Part shown: positions 1 to 6,053 of the stretch, piece after piece
How positions within the stretch are numbered: the first letter of the stretch is position 1
How the letters are laid out: the number at the start of each line of letters is the position of its first letter
Program-made: the position numbers and the translations under genes
The notes under the pieces: model-generated
Database searches by the model: none
Seen by the model: only the letters and a program-made list of their open reading frames with translations
What the model was told of the DNA's origin: nothing
Origin: JAYOFM01 sp038117225
GTDB taxonomy: Bacteria > Pseudomonadota > Alphaproteobacteria > Rhodospirillales > Casp-alpha2
Direction of reading: 5' to 3'
NCBI GenBank assembly: GCA_038117225.1
Contig: JAYOFM010000121.1
Coordinates: forward strand, 1-9,960
Length of the DNA stretch: 9,960 nucleotides

Positions 1-546
1 GTAGGAATCGAAACGCGCCACCAGCAGGTCCCAATCACGCAGCATGTAAAACGCCACCAACGGCGTAATCACCAGTAGCGACAGCAGATTGAAGAAGGCC
101 ATGCCGCCCTGCCAGACGCTAGCCAGCATCTTGGTCAACCAACCGATCACCGTGCCGGCGTAATTGGCCGCGGCGCCCTTTGCATCGCTCAGCGTTTCCG
201 CCGGCAGCGTCGCCATCAGATCGCGCAGGTAGGGCTCAAGCACCTGCCGAGACCTATCGATTACCTCGGGCACGATACCCGCCAGCGCAACGATCTGGCC
301 CTGTAACAGTGGCAGCAACACCGCGAGACCCGCCAGCGCCAGTACCATGAAACCAAGCAGGATGATCGCCGCCGCCGCGCCACGCGGCACCCTCCTGGCT
401 TCCAGCCGGTCGGCTAACGGATCAAAGAAGTAGGCGATCGCCATGCCGGCGACGAAAGGCAACAGGACATCGCTCAGCAACTCGATCAAGATGCCCGTCG
501 CGACCAGCGCGGCGATCCAGAAAGCGATGCGGGCTTCGCGACTCAT
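1..546 (-). CDS. AI-2E family (PerM-like) membrane transporter, C-terminus outside window
   Basis: This is the first 182 codons of a polytopic membrane protein; the gene continues past the left edge, so its end is not seen. The family is known as AI-2E/PerM permeases of about 350 residues; members are linked to export of small molecules, but most have no proven substrate. The N-terminus alternates hydrophobic helices (about residues 8-40 and 60-90) with a loop carrying the family-typical FFDPLADRLE, then an amphipathic segment and another pair of helices ending in PLVAFYMLRDWD, a hallmark of the family. The ATG at 546 is chosen because a strong GAGGAG ribosome site lies 8 nt upstream, and it overlaps the stop of the upstream phosphatidyltransferase gene by 4 bp (ATGA), suggesting translational coupling. 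In alphaproteobacteria such a gene often lies next to hdaA; that part is outside the window. Family assignment is firm, substrate unknown. Confidence 0.9.
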   Translation of the reverse strand, partial: MSREARIAFWIAALVATGILIELLSDVLLPFVAGMAIAYFFDPLADRLEARRVPRGAAAAIILLGFMVLALAGLAVLLPLLQGQIVALAGIVPEVIDRSRQVLEPYLRDLMATLPAETLSDAKGAAANYAGTVIGWLTKMLASVWQGGMAFFNLLSLLVITPLVAFYMLRDWDLLVARFDSY

Positions 547-1160
547 GGCTGCGGCTCCTCGTCCGTTACCGTCTCGCGCGCGGGCGACGCGCTGCCATGC
601 CGGGCGCCACGATGGTCGGGCATGGCCTCGATTTCGGCCGCCCGGTCGGTCCAGGTCACCAGGTACACGGCGCCGGACGCAAACGTGGTAACGCCGACCG
701 CGTAGCTAAGTGCCATGGCGATGTAGCCGGTCTCGACGTTGAATCCGAAACTTCCCAGGACCACGACGGCAAGCGTGATCTGCGCCACCGTGTTGACCTT
801 GCTGATCATCAAAGGTTCCATTTCCAATGACCGCGTAATGGTGTGGTACAGGATGGCACCGCCGAGGATCAGCAGATCGCGAAACACGACCAAAATCACC
901 AACCAGGCGGGAAGTTGGTGCATGTAGCCCATGGTCACGTAAACGCCGATCAACAAAGCCTTGTCGGCGAGCGGATCGAGAAACGCACCGAGTACGGTCT
1001 CCATATGAAAATGTTTGGCGATGATGCCGTCCAAGGCATCGCTGATTCCGGCTGCCAGAAACAACCAGAACGCCACCGCCATCTCTTGCTTGAGAATCAT
1101 CCAGATGATCGCCGGCACCACAAGCAGACGGGTGATGGAAATGATGTTGGGGATACTCAT
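543..1160 (-). CDS. CDP-alcohol phosphatidyltransferase family protein (PgsA/CLS-like), 205 aa
   Basis: This is an integral membrane enzyme of the family that displaces CMP from CDP-diacylglycerol with an alcohol to make phospholipid head groups. The signature DxxDGxxAR(x8)GxxxDxxxD is complete in spacing at D41, D44, G45, A48, K49, G58, D62 and D66, followed by K67. The four aspartates that bind metal and CDP are all present. The usual arginine of the AR pair is lysine (K49). Several hydrophobic segments follow (about residues 68-110 and 125-170), fitting the usual six-helix fold; the polar C-terminal tail (about 172-205) is cytosolic-looking. Length fits PgsA or short cardiolipin-synthase-like members, but the acceptor (glycerol-3-phosphate, phosphatidylglycerol or other) cannot be read from sequence, so no symbol is given. 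The ATG at 1160 has only a weak GGATGGG ribosome site. The gene sits 27 bp after the DUF2066 gene and overlaps the permease gene, so the three are probably co-transcribed. Confidence 0.9.
   Translation of the reverse strand: MSIPNIISITRLLVVPAIIWMILKQEMAVAFWLFLAAGISDALDGIIAKHFHMETVLGAFLDPLADKALLIGVYVTMGYMHQLPAWLVILVVFRDLLILGGAILYHTITRSLEMEPLMISKVNTVAQITLAVVVLGSFGFNVETGYIAMALSYAVGVTTFASGAVYLVTWTDRAAEIEAMPDHRGARHGSASPARETVTDEEPQP
555..560 (-). promoter_or_regulatory. Ribosome binding site deciding the AI-2E permease start
   Basis: On the minus strand GAGGAG lies 8 nt before the ATG at 546, inside the last codons of the upstream CDP-alcohol phosphatidyltransferase gene. It fixes the start of the permease and fits re-initiation at the ATGA overlap. 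Confidence 0.75.
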
Positions 1161-1187
1161 GGTCGCCCATCCGAGCCATGACCGCGC

Positions 1188-2354
1188 TCAACCACGTGTC
1201 GGCGCCGCGGGCTGTACCTCGCCACCGGCCGGGATGAGAATCCATTCGCCGGCTTCTTGGGCCAACGACATGTCCGCCTGTTGCAGGGCGGTAATCAGCT
1301 TATCCGCGCCTCCCACGTGATGCAGATTGACCCGCACCTCGGTGATCGACATCAATACCTTCTCAACCCGTGTCACCAATGGCACCGACCCCAGGCGCCG
1401 CTGCACGGTAACCCAGTCGCGCAAGCTTTGCACCGGAATGGTGATCGCCAAAATGCCCTTGCGGCCGTAATCGACAACGTTCTGCAGCTTCCAGTCGTCT
1501 TCAATCAATTTCGCCGATTCCTCGACGGCACGGCCAAACAGGTCAGTCATCGATTCGCCGGGACGGGAGGCGAAACGCGCCTCCAGCGGTAACGCCTCGA
1601 TCGCCGCCGGGCCATGGCGGATCAGCGTCACCAGCAAATCCTGCGTCCCCGTCTTGGCATCAAGACCAACTCGCGCAAAAGCCACCACGCCATCACCCGC
1701 GCCATATCGATTAGCGATCGCACCAATCGCCGCCGCGTCGCCGTCAAGCGCCTGCCGCGCCCGTAGCTGCGCGATGTCCTGCAGATCGCCCAGCGGCACC
1801 GCCAACGGCGTCAGTCCGTGCGACGGTGGCAGGCGCAGCCACGTTTCACGCCACGGATTGTTGTCCTCCCACAGCATGATATCGCCAGCCAATTGGTAGA
1901 CGGGCAGGACGACCACCGGTTTACTCTGCGTTTCGGCGAACGGAATGCCATTGGCGCGCAGCAACGCGCGGATGTCGGACGGCTTGAAATGAAAGGTCAA
2001 CTTGGCCAGGTAACGTACCGCCGAGGTTTTTTCGTCCGTAACCGCGAAATCACGAATGAGAGCGCGGATATCTTCCGGCGGCGGATTGGGTAGACGCTCG
2101 TGGTCGGCACGTAGGGTGAGCCGCTCCAATAAACGGCGGAAGGCCAAGCGTTCGCCTTCCAAGACCGCGGTGCCGCGCGCCTTCGCCGCTGTTTCCGCGG
2201 TCACGTCAACGGCAACGCCAGCGACCTCAAACACGTTACGCGAGGCCGCCGCATCGGCGGGCGTCGCAGCGAGAACGGCAAAAAACACCATGGCGCCGAC
2301 GCATTGCCAGCCAGTTTTCAGCCGAAACCGGTTTATCCAGCCGCAAGCGCCCAT
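1188..2354 (-). CDS. DUF2066 domain-containing exported protein, 388 aa
   Basis: The protein has an N-terminal export signal: a basic stretch (R9, R11, K13), a hydrophobic core at about 19-31 and a likely signal-peptidase I site after ADA (residue 35). The mature protein begins with the DUF2066 pattern, FEVAGVAVDVTAETAAKAR (about 42-60), then GERLAFRRLLERLT, and continues with the characteristic GIPFAETQSKPVVVLPVY block (about 136-153) and a DNNPWRETW segment. A C-terminal region (about 312-374) has alternating strand/helix character ending in GEWILIP. There is no lipobox cysteine, so a soluble periplasmic protein is more likely than a lipoprotein. The family function is unknown. The start is supported by GGAAAGG 7 nt upstream. 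It is the first gene of the minus-strand cluster with the phosphatidyltransferase and the AI-2E permease, which points to an envelope role (inference). Divergent to purM. Confidence 0.88.
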   Translation of the reverse strand: MGACGWINRFRLKTGWQCVGAMVFFAVLAATPADAAASRNVFEVAGVAVDVTAETAAKARGTAVLEGERLAFRRLLERLTLRADHERLPNPPPEDIRALIRDFAVTDEKTSAVRYLAKLTFHFKPSDIRALLRANGIPFAETQSKPVVVLPVYQLAGDIMLWEDNNPWRETWLRLPPSHGLTPLAVPLGDLQDIAQLRARQALDGDAAAIGAIANRYGAGDGVVAFARVGLDAKTGTQDLLVTLIRHGPAAIEALPLEARFASRPGESMTDLFGRAVEESAKLIEDDWKLQNVVDYGRKGILAITIPVQSLRDWVTVQRRLGSVPLVTRVEKVLMSITEVRVNLHHVGGADKLITALQQADMSLAQEAGEWILIPAGGEVQPAAPTRG

Positions 2355-2361
2355 TGCAAAG

Positions 2362-2368
2362 CCTTTCC
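2362..2368 (-). promoter_or_regulatory. Ribosome binding site of the DUF2066 gene
   Basis: GGAAAGG on the minus strand lies 7 nt before the ATG at 2354. It supports this start over the internal ATG at codon 22, which would remove the basic part of the signal peptide. Confidence 0.6.
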
Positions 2369-2457
2369 GATGTTCTATGGTCCCGCCGCGCGAGGCCCGG
2401 TATTCTTACGTCGTTAATTCTAAGCCGGTGAAATCTACCACAGCAGCCCGACGGGAA

Positions 2458-2462
2458 AAGGA
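2458..2462 (+). promoter_or_regulatory. Ribosome binding site of purM
   Basis: AAGGA lies 6 nt before the ATG at 2469 and 12 nt before the in-frame ATG at 2475, which favours the first ATG as the purM start. Confidence 0.65.
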
Positions 2463-2468
2463 CTTCCC

Positions 2469-3581
2469 ATGCCCATGAACGCGGATCAAGACGACGATCA
2501 GGACGATAACGCTGGAAACGGCCTCAGTTACAAGGCGGCCGGTGTCGATATCGATGCCGGCGAAGCCCTGGTCAAGGCCATTGGCCCGGCCGCCCGCGCC
2601 ACCCACCGGGCCGGCGTGATCAATGAGCTCGGCGGCTTTGGTGCCCTGTTCGACGTCAAGGCAGCGGGTTTTCGCGATCCGTTGCTGGTCGCCGGCACAG
2701 ATGGCGTGGGAACCAAGTTGAAGATCGCCATCGCCGCCCAGCGGCACGACACCATCGGCATCGATCTCGTTGCCATGTGCGTTAACGATCTGGTGGTGCA
2801 AGGCGCGACGCCGCTATTTTTTCTCGACTACTACGCGTCCGGCCGACTCGATGTCGCCACCGGCACCGATGTTGTCACCGGCATTGCCGCCGGCTGCCAA
2901 CAAGCGGGCTGTGCGCTGATCGGCGGCGAAACGGCTGAAATGCCCGGAATGTACGCCGCCGAGGACTATGACCTCGCGGGTTTCTGCGTCGGCGCGGTAG
3001 AACGGGACGCCGTCTTGCCGCGTCGCGATATCGGTCCCGGCGATGTTATCCTGGGCCTGGCGTCGTCTGGCCTTCACTCGAATGGATTCTCGTTAGTGCG
3101 TCGCGTGGTAGAGACAGCCGGCTTGGAATACGGCTCTCCCGCGCCATTCGATACGAATTCGAGCCTCGGCGCGGCGCTGCTGGAGCCGACACGCATCTAT
3201 GTTGCCTCCTGCCTGGCCGCCATCACGACCGGTGGCGTAAAGGGATTGGCCCACATCACGGGCGGTGGATTGGTTGAAAACCTGCCGCGGGTGCTGCCGA
3301 ACGGATTGGTCGCCGAATTGGATGCCGCTACCTGGCCCATGCCCTCCGTCTTCCTCTGGCTGAAAAAGGCCGGCGGCATCGCCGACGATGAGATGTACCG
3401 AACATTCAACGCCGGGATCGGCATGACCGTAATTTGCGGCCTCAACGATTCGGCGGACGTGAGCCAGGCGCTGACCGATGCCGGCGAATCGGTACATGTC
3501 ATCGGACGCCTCGTGGAACCGCCGGCGGGAACGCAGGCGACGGTCACCATCATCAACGGGGATGCCCCATGGCGAGAATGA
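2469..3581 (+). CDS. purM: Phosphoribosylformylglycinamidine cyclo-ligase (AIR synthase), 370 aa
   Basis: This cytosolic enzyme closes the imidazole ring of purines: it converts formylglycinamidine ribonucleotide plus ATP to aminoimidazole ribonucleotide (AIR), the fifth step of de novo synthesis. It aligns along its full length with the PurM family as I remember it from E. coli: SYKAAGVDIDAG (20-31), LGGFGAL, GTDGVGTK (76-83), HDTIGIDLVAMCVNDLVVQG with the conserved aspartates, FFLDYYASG, GGETAEMPGMY (152-162), SSGLHSNGFSLVR, THITGGG-like HITGGG and EMYRTFNAGIGM. E. coli PurM is about 345 residues; the excess lies mainly in an acidic N-terminal extension (residues 1-18) encoded partly by a short tandem repeat. 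Start by AAGGA 6 nt upstream. The 3' end overlaps purN, so the two are one operon. Confidence 0.97.
   Translation: MPMNADQDDDQDDNAGNGLSYKAAGVDIDAGEALVKAIGPAARATHRAGVINELGGFGALFDVKAAGFRDPLLVAGTDGVGTKLKIAIAAQRHDTIGIDLVAMCVNDLVVQGATPLFFLDYYASGRLDVATGTDVVTGIAAGCQQAGCALIGGETAEMPGMYAAEDYDLAGFCVGAVERDAVLPRRDIGPGDVILGLASSGLHSNGFSLVRRVVETAGLEYGSPAPFDTNSSLGAALLEPTRIYVASCLAAITTGGVKGLAHITGGGLVENLPRVLPNGLVAELDAATWPMPSVFLWLKKAGGIADDEMYRTFNAGIGMTVICGLNDSADVSQALTDAGESVHVIGRLVEPPAGTQATVTIINGDAPWRE
2484..2507 (+). repeat. Imperfect 12-bp tandem repeat at the purM 5' end
   Basis: Two adjacent 12-mers, GATCAAGACGAC (2484-2495) and GATCAGGACGAT (2496-2507), match at 10 of 12 positions and each encode Asp-Gln-Asp-Asp. 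They lie in frame in the acidic N-terminal extension of PurM, before the conserved fold, and look like a small in-frame duplication. Confidence 0.6.
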
Positions 3582-4243
3582 AGATCGCCGTCCTGATTTC
3601 CGGCCGGGGGTCCAATCTGCAAGCGCTGATTGATGCCGAAGCGGCGGCCAAGGACGACTGCCCGTGGGAAACCGTTCTGGTGCTGTCCAACAACGCCGAG
3701 GCGCAGGGTCTCGAACGCGCGCGCCGGGCCGGCATTCCGACCCATGTGGTCGATCATCGGGATTTCGAGGACCGGGCCACGTTCGATGCGGAAATGACCC
3801 GCGCCATCGAGGCGGCGGGCGCCGAACTGGTCTGCCTCGCCGGCTTCATGCGGCTGCTCTCGGATGAGTTCGTCGATTACTGGCGTGACCGGTTGATCAA
3901 CATCCACCCGTCCCTGCTGCCGGCTTTCAAGGGGCTCGACGTGCAGCAACGGGCGATCGATCGCGGCGTGAGGTTTTCAGGATGTACCGTCCACTACGTG
4001 CGTCGGGACATGGACACCGGCCCCATCATCATCCAGGCCGTTGTCCCGATACTGCCCGACGACGACGCGGCGGCGCTGGCCGCGCGCATCCTGATCGAGG
4101 AACATCGCATCTATCGCCTCGCCGTCCGTTGGATCGCCGAGGGACGCGCCCGTATACAACAGGAACGCGTGCGCATCGACGGTATCGGAGGCCCGGAAGG
4201 GTCGCTGGTTAATCCAGCGAATTCTCCCGAGACGACCGAATGA
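3569..4243 (+). CDS. purN: Phosphoribosylglycinamide formyltransferase, 224 aa
   Basis: This is GAR transformylase: it transfers the formyl group of 10-formyltetrahydrofolate to glycinamide ribonucleotide, the third step of purine synthesis. Visible features are the phosphate-binding loop SGRGSNLQAL (11-20), SNN(A)EAQGLERA, the folate-side CLAGFMRLLS (89-98), and the catalytic triad in NIHPSLLP (N111, H113) and DMDTGPIIIQ (D149, matching E. coli Asp144). Length fits the family (E. coli 212). Two ATGs are possible: 3569, giving a 13-bp overlap with purM and a GGGGA-like ribosome site, and 3578, giving an ATGA overlap of 4 bp and starting directly at MKIAVLIS. Family N-termini resemble the second, the ribosome site favours the first; I give 3569 with moderate certainty. 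Coupled translation with purM is likely. It ends exactly against the stop of convergent ndk. Confidence 0.95.
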   Translation: MARMKIAVLISGRGSNLQALIDAEAAAKDDCPWETVLVLSNNAEAQGLERARRAGIPTHVVDHRDFEDRATFDAEMTRAIEAAGAELVCLAGFMRLLSDEFVDYWRDRLINIHPSLLPAFKGLDVQQRAIDRGVRFSGCTVHYVRRDMDTGPIIIQAVVPILPDDDAAALAARILIEEHRIYRLAVRWIAEGRARIQQERVRIDGIGGPEGSLVNPANSPETTE

Positions 4244-4246
4244 TCA
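4241..4246. other. Abutting stop codons of convergent purN and ndk (TGATCA)
   Basis: The purN stop TGA (4241-4243) is followed at once by TCA (4244-4246), the complement of the ndk stop TGA. The convergent genes have no base between them, and the junction is the palindrome TGATCA. No hairpin-plus-T-run terminator fits between them, so 3' ends of both transcripts must lie inside the opposite gene or depend on Rho (inference). Confidence 0.9.
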
Positions 4247-4666
4247 GCCGACGATTTCCATGGCGCTGAAGAAGAATGAGATCTCCTCGGCCGCCGTTTC
4301 CGGCGAATCCGAGCCGTGAACGGAGTTGGCTTCCACGTCCACGGCGAAATCCTTGCGGATGGTGCCCTCGTCGGCGTTGGCCGGGTTGGTGGCACCCATG
4401 ATTTCGCGGTTGCGGGTGATTGCGTTCTCGCCCTCCAGCACCTGGGCGACGACCGGCCCGGAGGTCATGAAGGTACACAGATCACCGAAGAAAGAGCGCT
4501 CGGCATGGACGCCATAGAATGCCTCCGCCTGGGCTCGAGTCAGGTGAATCCGCTTTTGTGCGACGATGCGCAGACCGGCATCCTCGAAGCGGGCGTTGAT
4601 CTTGCCCGTCAGATTGCGGCGCGTGGCGTCCGGCTTAATAATGGAAAGTGTTCGTTCAACCGCCAT
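4244..4666 (-). CDS. ndk: Nucleoside diphosphate kinase, 140 aa
   Basis: Ndk moves the gamma-phosphate of ATP onto nucleoside diphosphates by a phosphohistidine intermediate, balancing NTP and dNTP pools in the cytosol. The 140-residue product has the usual bacterial length. It shows ERTLSIIKPDA with K11, Y51, F60, the NAITRNREIMGATNPANA block with R87, TIRKDF and the active-site NSVHGSD with H117, the phosphorylated histidine. The ATG at 4666 is chosen because the conserved N-terminus begins there and GGAGG lies 8 nt upstream. The open frame extends a further 41 codons upstream, but that part is rich in Arg and Pro, unlike Ndk, and overlaps the promoter. It faces purN with zero spacing and is divergent from the MFS gene. 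Its own promoter at 4730-4758 suggests a monocistronic transcript. Confidence 0.97.
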   Translation of the reverse strand: MAVERTLSIIKPDATRRNLTGKINARFEDAGLRIVAQKRIHLTRAQAEAFYGVHAERSFFGDLCTFMTSGPVVAQVLEGENAITRNREIMGATNPANADEGTIRKDFAVDVEANSVHGSDSPETAAEEISFFFSAMEIVG

Positions 4667-4674
4667 GGCGGTAC

Positions 4675-4679
4675 CCTCC
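4675..4679 (-). promoter_or_regulatory. Ribosome binding site deciding the ndk start
   Basis: GGAGG on the minus strand lies 8 nt before the ATG at 4666. It selects the 140-residue Ndk over the longer open frame that begins at 4789. Confidence 0.8.
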
Positions 4680-4729
4680 GAAATCCGTTGTTGCGTGGAT
4701 TGCCGCACCTCCCTGCGACGCGGTGGCGG

Positions 4730-4758
4730 GTTATAGCGATATGCTCCCAGGGTGGCAA
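4730..4758 (-). promoter_or_regulatory. Sigma-70-type promoter for ndk
   Basis: On the minus strand TTGCCA (4753-4758) and TATAAC (4730-4735) are separated by exactly 17 bp; each hexamer matches the vegetative consensus at 5 of 6 positions. Transcription would start near 4723 and give a leader of about 55 nt before the ndk ATG. The promoter lies wholly within the ndk-MFS spacer, with its -35 only about 20 bp from the MFS start codon. No other good pair was seen there for the MFS gene. Confidence 0.65.
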
Positions 4759-4767
4759 GGGCGATGC

Positions 4768-4772
4768 GGAGG
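4768..4772 (+). promoter_or_regulatory. Ribosome binding site deciding the MFS start
   Basis: GGAGG lies 7 nt before the ATG at 4780. It favours this start over in-frame ATGs at 4741 and 4648, the latter lying inside ndk. Confidence 0.75.
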
Positions 4773-4779
4773 CGGCCGT

Positions 4780-6012
4780 ATGACCGCACCGGCGGTCACC
4801 GGCAAGGCACGCGCCATCGCGTTGCTGGTGATCTGCGAAACCGGCGCCCTGGCCTTGTGGTTTTCCGCCACGGCGGTGGTGCCATCTCTGATCGTTGATC
4901 ACGGTATCGACGCGGACCACGCGGCCCTGCTGACCAGCGGCGTGCAGATCGGGTTTGTCGTCGGCACCTTGGTCAGCGCGCTACTCGGACTCGCCGATCG
5001 GCTCGACCCGCGGCGCTTCTTTGCCGCCGCCGCGCTGCTCGGCGCCGGCGCTAATACACTGATACTACTGTTGGATCCATCCGGAATGGGAATCATCGCC
5101 TGCCGCTTCATCACTGGGGCGGCGATGGCCGGAACCTATCCCGTCGGCATGAAGATGGCGACGACCTGGGCCCGACGTGGCGGCGCCAGCGATATGGGGC
5201 TGTTGGTCGGCACGGTTGTCGGCGCGGTCGTCCTGGGATCGGGCCTACCGCATCTGTTCAACGCCTTTGGCGGCGTCGACTGGCGCCTCGCCATCTCTGT
5301 CGCCTCCGTCTCCGCGGTGCTGGCGGCCGGGTTGGTGTTCGCTGTGCCGCTGGGGCCAAATCAACGGCCATCACCCCCGTTCGACGCTGGCGCCGCCCTC
5401 GCGGGGTTTCGCGATCCCGCGCTGCGCATGGCCAATCTCGGCTATCTCGGCCACATGTGGGAACTCTATGCCATGTGGGCCTGGCTGGGAGTGTTCCTGA
5501 GCGCCAGTTTCGCTGCCGCGGGACTCGTGGAGGCCGAACTATGGGCGCGGGTCGTCGGTTTCATCGCCATCGGCGTTAGCGGCGGCGCCGGTTGCGTGCT
5601 GGCGGGCGCCCTCGCCGACCGCTGGGGCCGCACCACCATCACCATGGGCGCCATGGCGATAAGCGGCATCTGTTGCATCATCGTGGGCTTCCTGTTCGGC
5701 GGCGCGCCGTGGTTGTTGGCGATCGTCGTCATCGTCTGGGGAGCTACCGTGATCGCCGATTCGGCGCAGTTTTCGACCGCCATCGCCGAACTGGCGCCGC
5801 CGGATCGCATTGGTACGCTGCTGACCATGCAGACCGCCGCCGGCTTCCTGGTCACCCTCGTGACGATCCAGATCATGCCACTGGTCGTCGAGACCTTAAC
5901 ATGGCGCTATGCCTTCACCGTACTCGCGATTGGCCCGTTCCTGGGCATCTGGGCGATGGCGCGACTGCGCCGCCATCCGGACGCCGTGAAGATCGCCGGC
6001 GGAAATCGTTAG
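4780..6012 (+). CDS. Major facilitator superfamily transporter, 410 aa
   Basis: This is an inner-membrane secondary transporter with about twelve predicted hydrophobic helices in two halves. The first half runs from ALLVICETGALALWFSAT (14-31) to about residue 190; a short hydrophilic linker (191-215, with NQRPSPPF) precedes the second half. MFS landmarks are the loop 2-3 motif (LADRLDPRR, 71-79), its second-half counterpart LADRWGRTT (278-286), and R109 at the start of helix 4 followed by glycine-rich helix-packing residues. The segment YLGHMWELYAMWAW (222-235) is unusually rich in aromatic residues and could line the substrate path (inference). Substrate and direction cannot be inferred from sequence; a drug or metabolite exporter, or a cyanate/nitrate-like carrier, are all possible. 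The start is set by GGAGG 7 nt upstream. It lies 41 bp before the ABC-F gene on the same strand, so the two may share a transcript. Confidence 0.88.
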   Translation: MTAPAVTGKARAIALLVICETGALALWFSATAVVPSLIVDHGIDADHAALLTSGVQIGFVVGTLVSALLGLADRLDPRRFFAAAALLGAGANTLILLLDPSGMGIIACRFITGAAMAGTYPVGMKMATTWARRGGASDMGLLVGTVVGAVVLGSGLPHLFNAFGGVDWRLAISVASVSAVLAAGLVFAVPLGPNQRPSPPFDAGAALAGFRDPALRMANLGYLGHMWELYAMWAWLGVFLSASFAAAGLVEAELWARVVGFIAIGVSGGAGCVLAGALADRWGRTTITMGAMAISGICCIIVGFLFGGAPWLLAIVVIVWGATVIADSAQFSTAIAELAPPDRIGTLLTMQTAAGFLVTLVTIQIMPLVVETLTWRYAFTVLAIGPFLGIWAMARLRRHPDAVKIAGGNR

Positions 6013-6053
6013 GGTACTGGTTCCGCCGCCGTTGATGCGTTAAGACCCCGGCC

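Larger units (their letters stand above)
2355..2468. promoter_or_regulatory. Divergent control region between DUF2066 cluster and purMN
   Basis: These 114 bp separate two head-to-head transcription units and should hold both promoters. An AT-rich pocket at about 2401-2424 stands out in GC-rich surroundings and contains two near-identical heptamers in direct orientation, ATTCTTA (2402-2408) and ATTCTAA (2417-2423), 15 bp apart. On the minus strand a weak pair TTCACC (2427-2432) and TAAGAA (2403-2408) with an 18-bp spacer could serve the DUF2066 cluster; I see no convincing pair for purM. No riboswitch-like or terminator-like hairpin was recognised. The regulatory role follows from position, not from strong motifs. 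Confidence 0.5.

Noticed and set aside
3434..3568. N-terminal extension of PurN by 45 codons into purM
   Set aside because: The added residues are a frame-shadow of purM, and the conserved PurN fold begins at about 3578.
3197..3949. Open frame of 250 codons on the minus strand across the purM-purN junction
   Set aside because: It is antisense to two well-supported enzymes, crosses their junction, and has no recognisable domain.
4648..4779. N-terminal extension of the MFS protein by 44 codons, starting inside ndk
   Set aside because: The added part does not resemble an MFS N-terminus, whereas the ATG at 4780 has a well-spaced GGAGG.
4316..4783. Open frame of 155 codons on the plus strand opposite ndk
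   Set aside because: It is antisense to ndk over most of its length and runs through the ndk promoter; no ribosome site or known domain supports it.
4667..4789. N-terminal extension of Ndk by 41 codons
   Set aside because: Ndk is normally about 140 residues and starts at the MAVERT segment; the extension covers the promoter and ribosome site and is basic and Pro-rich.
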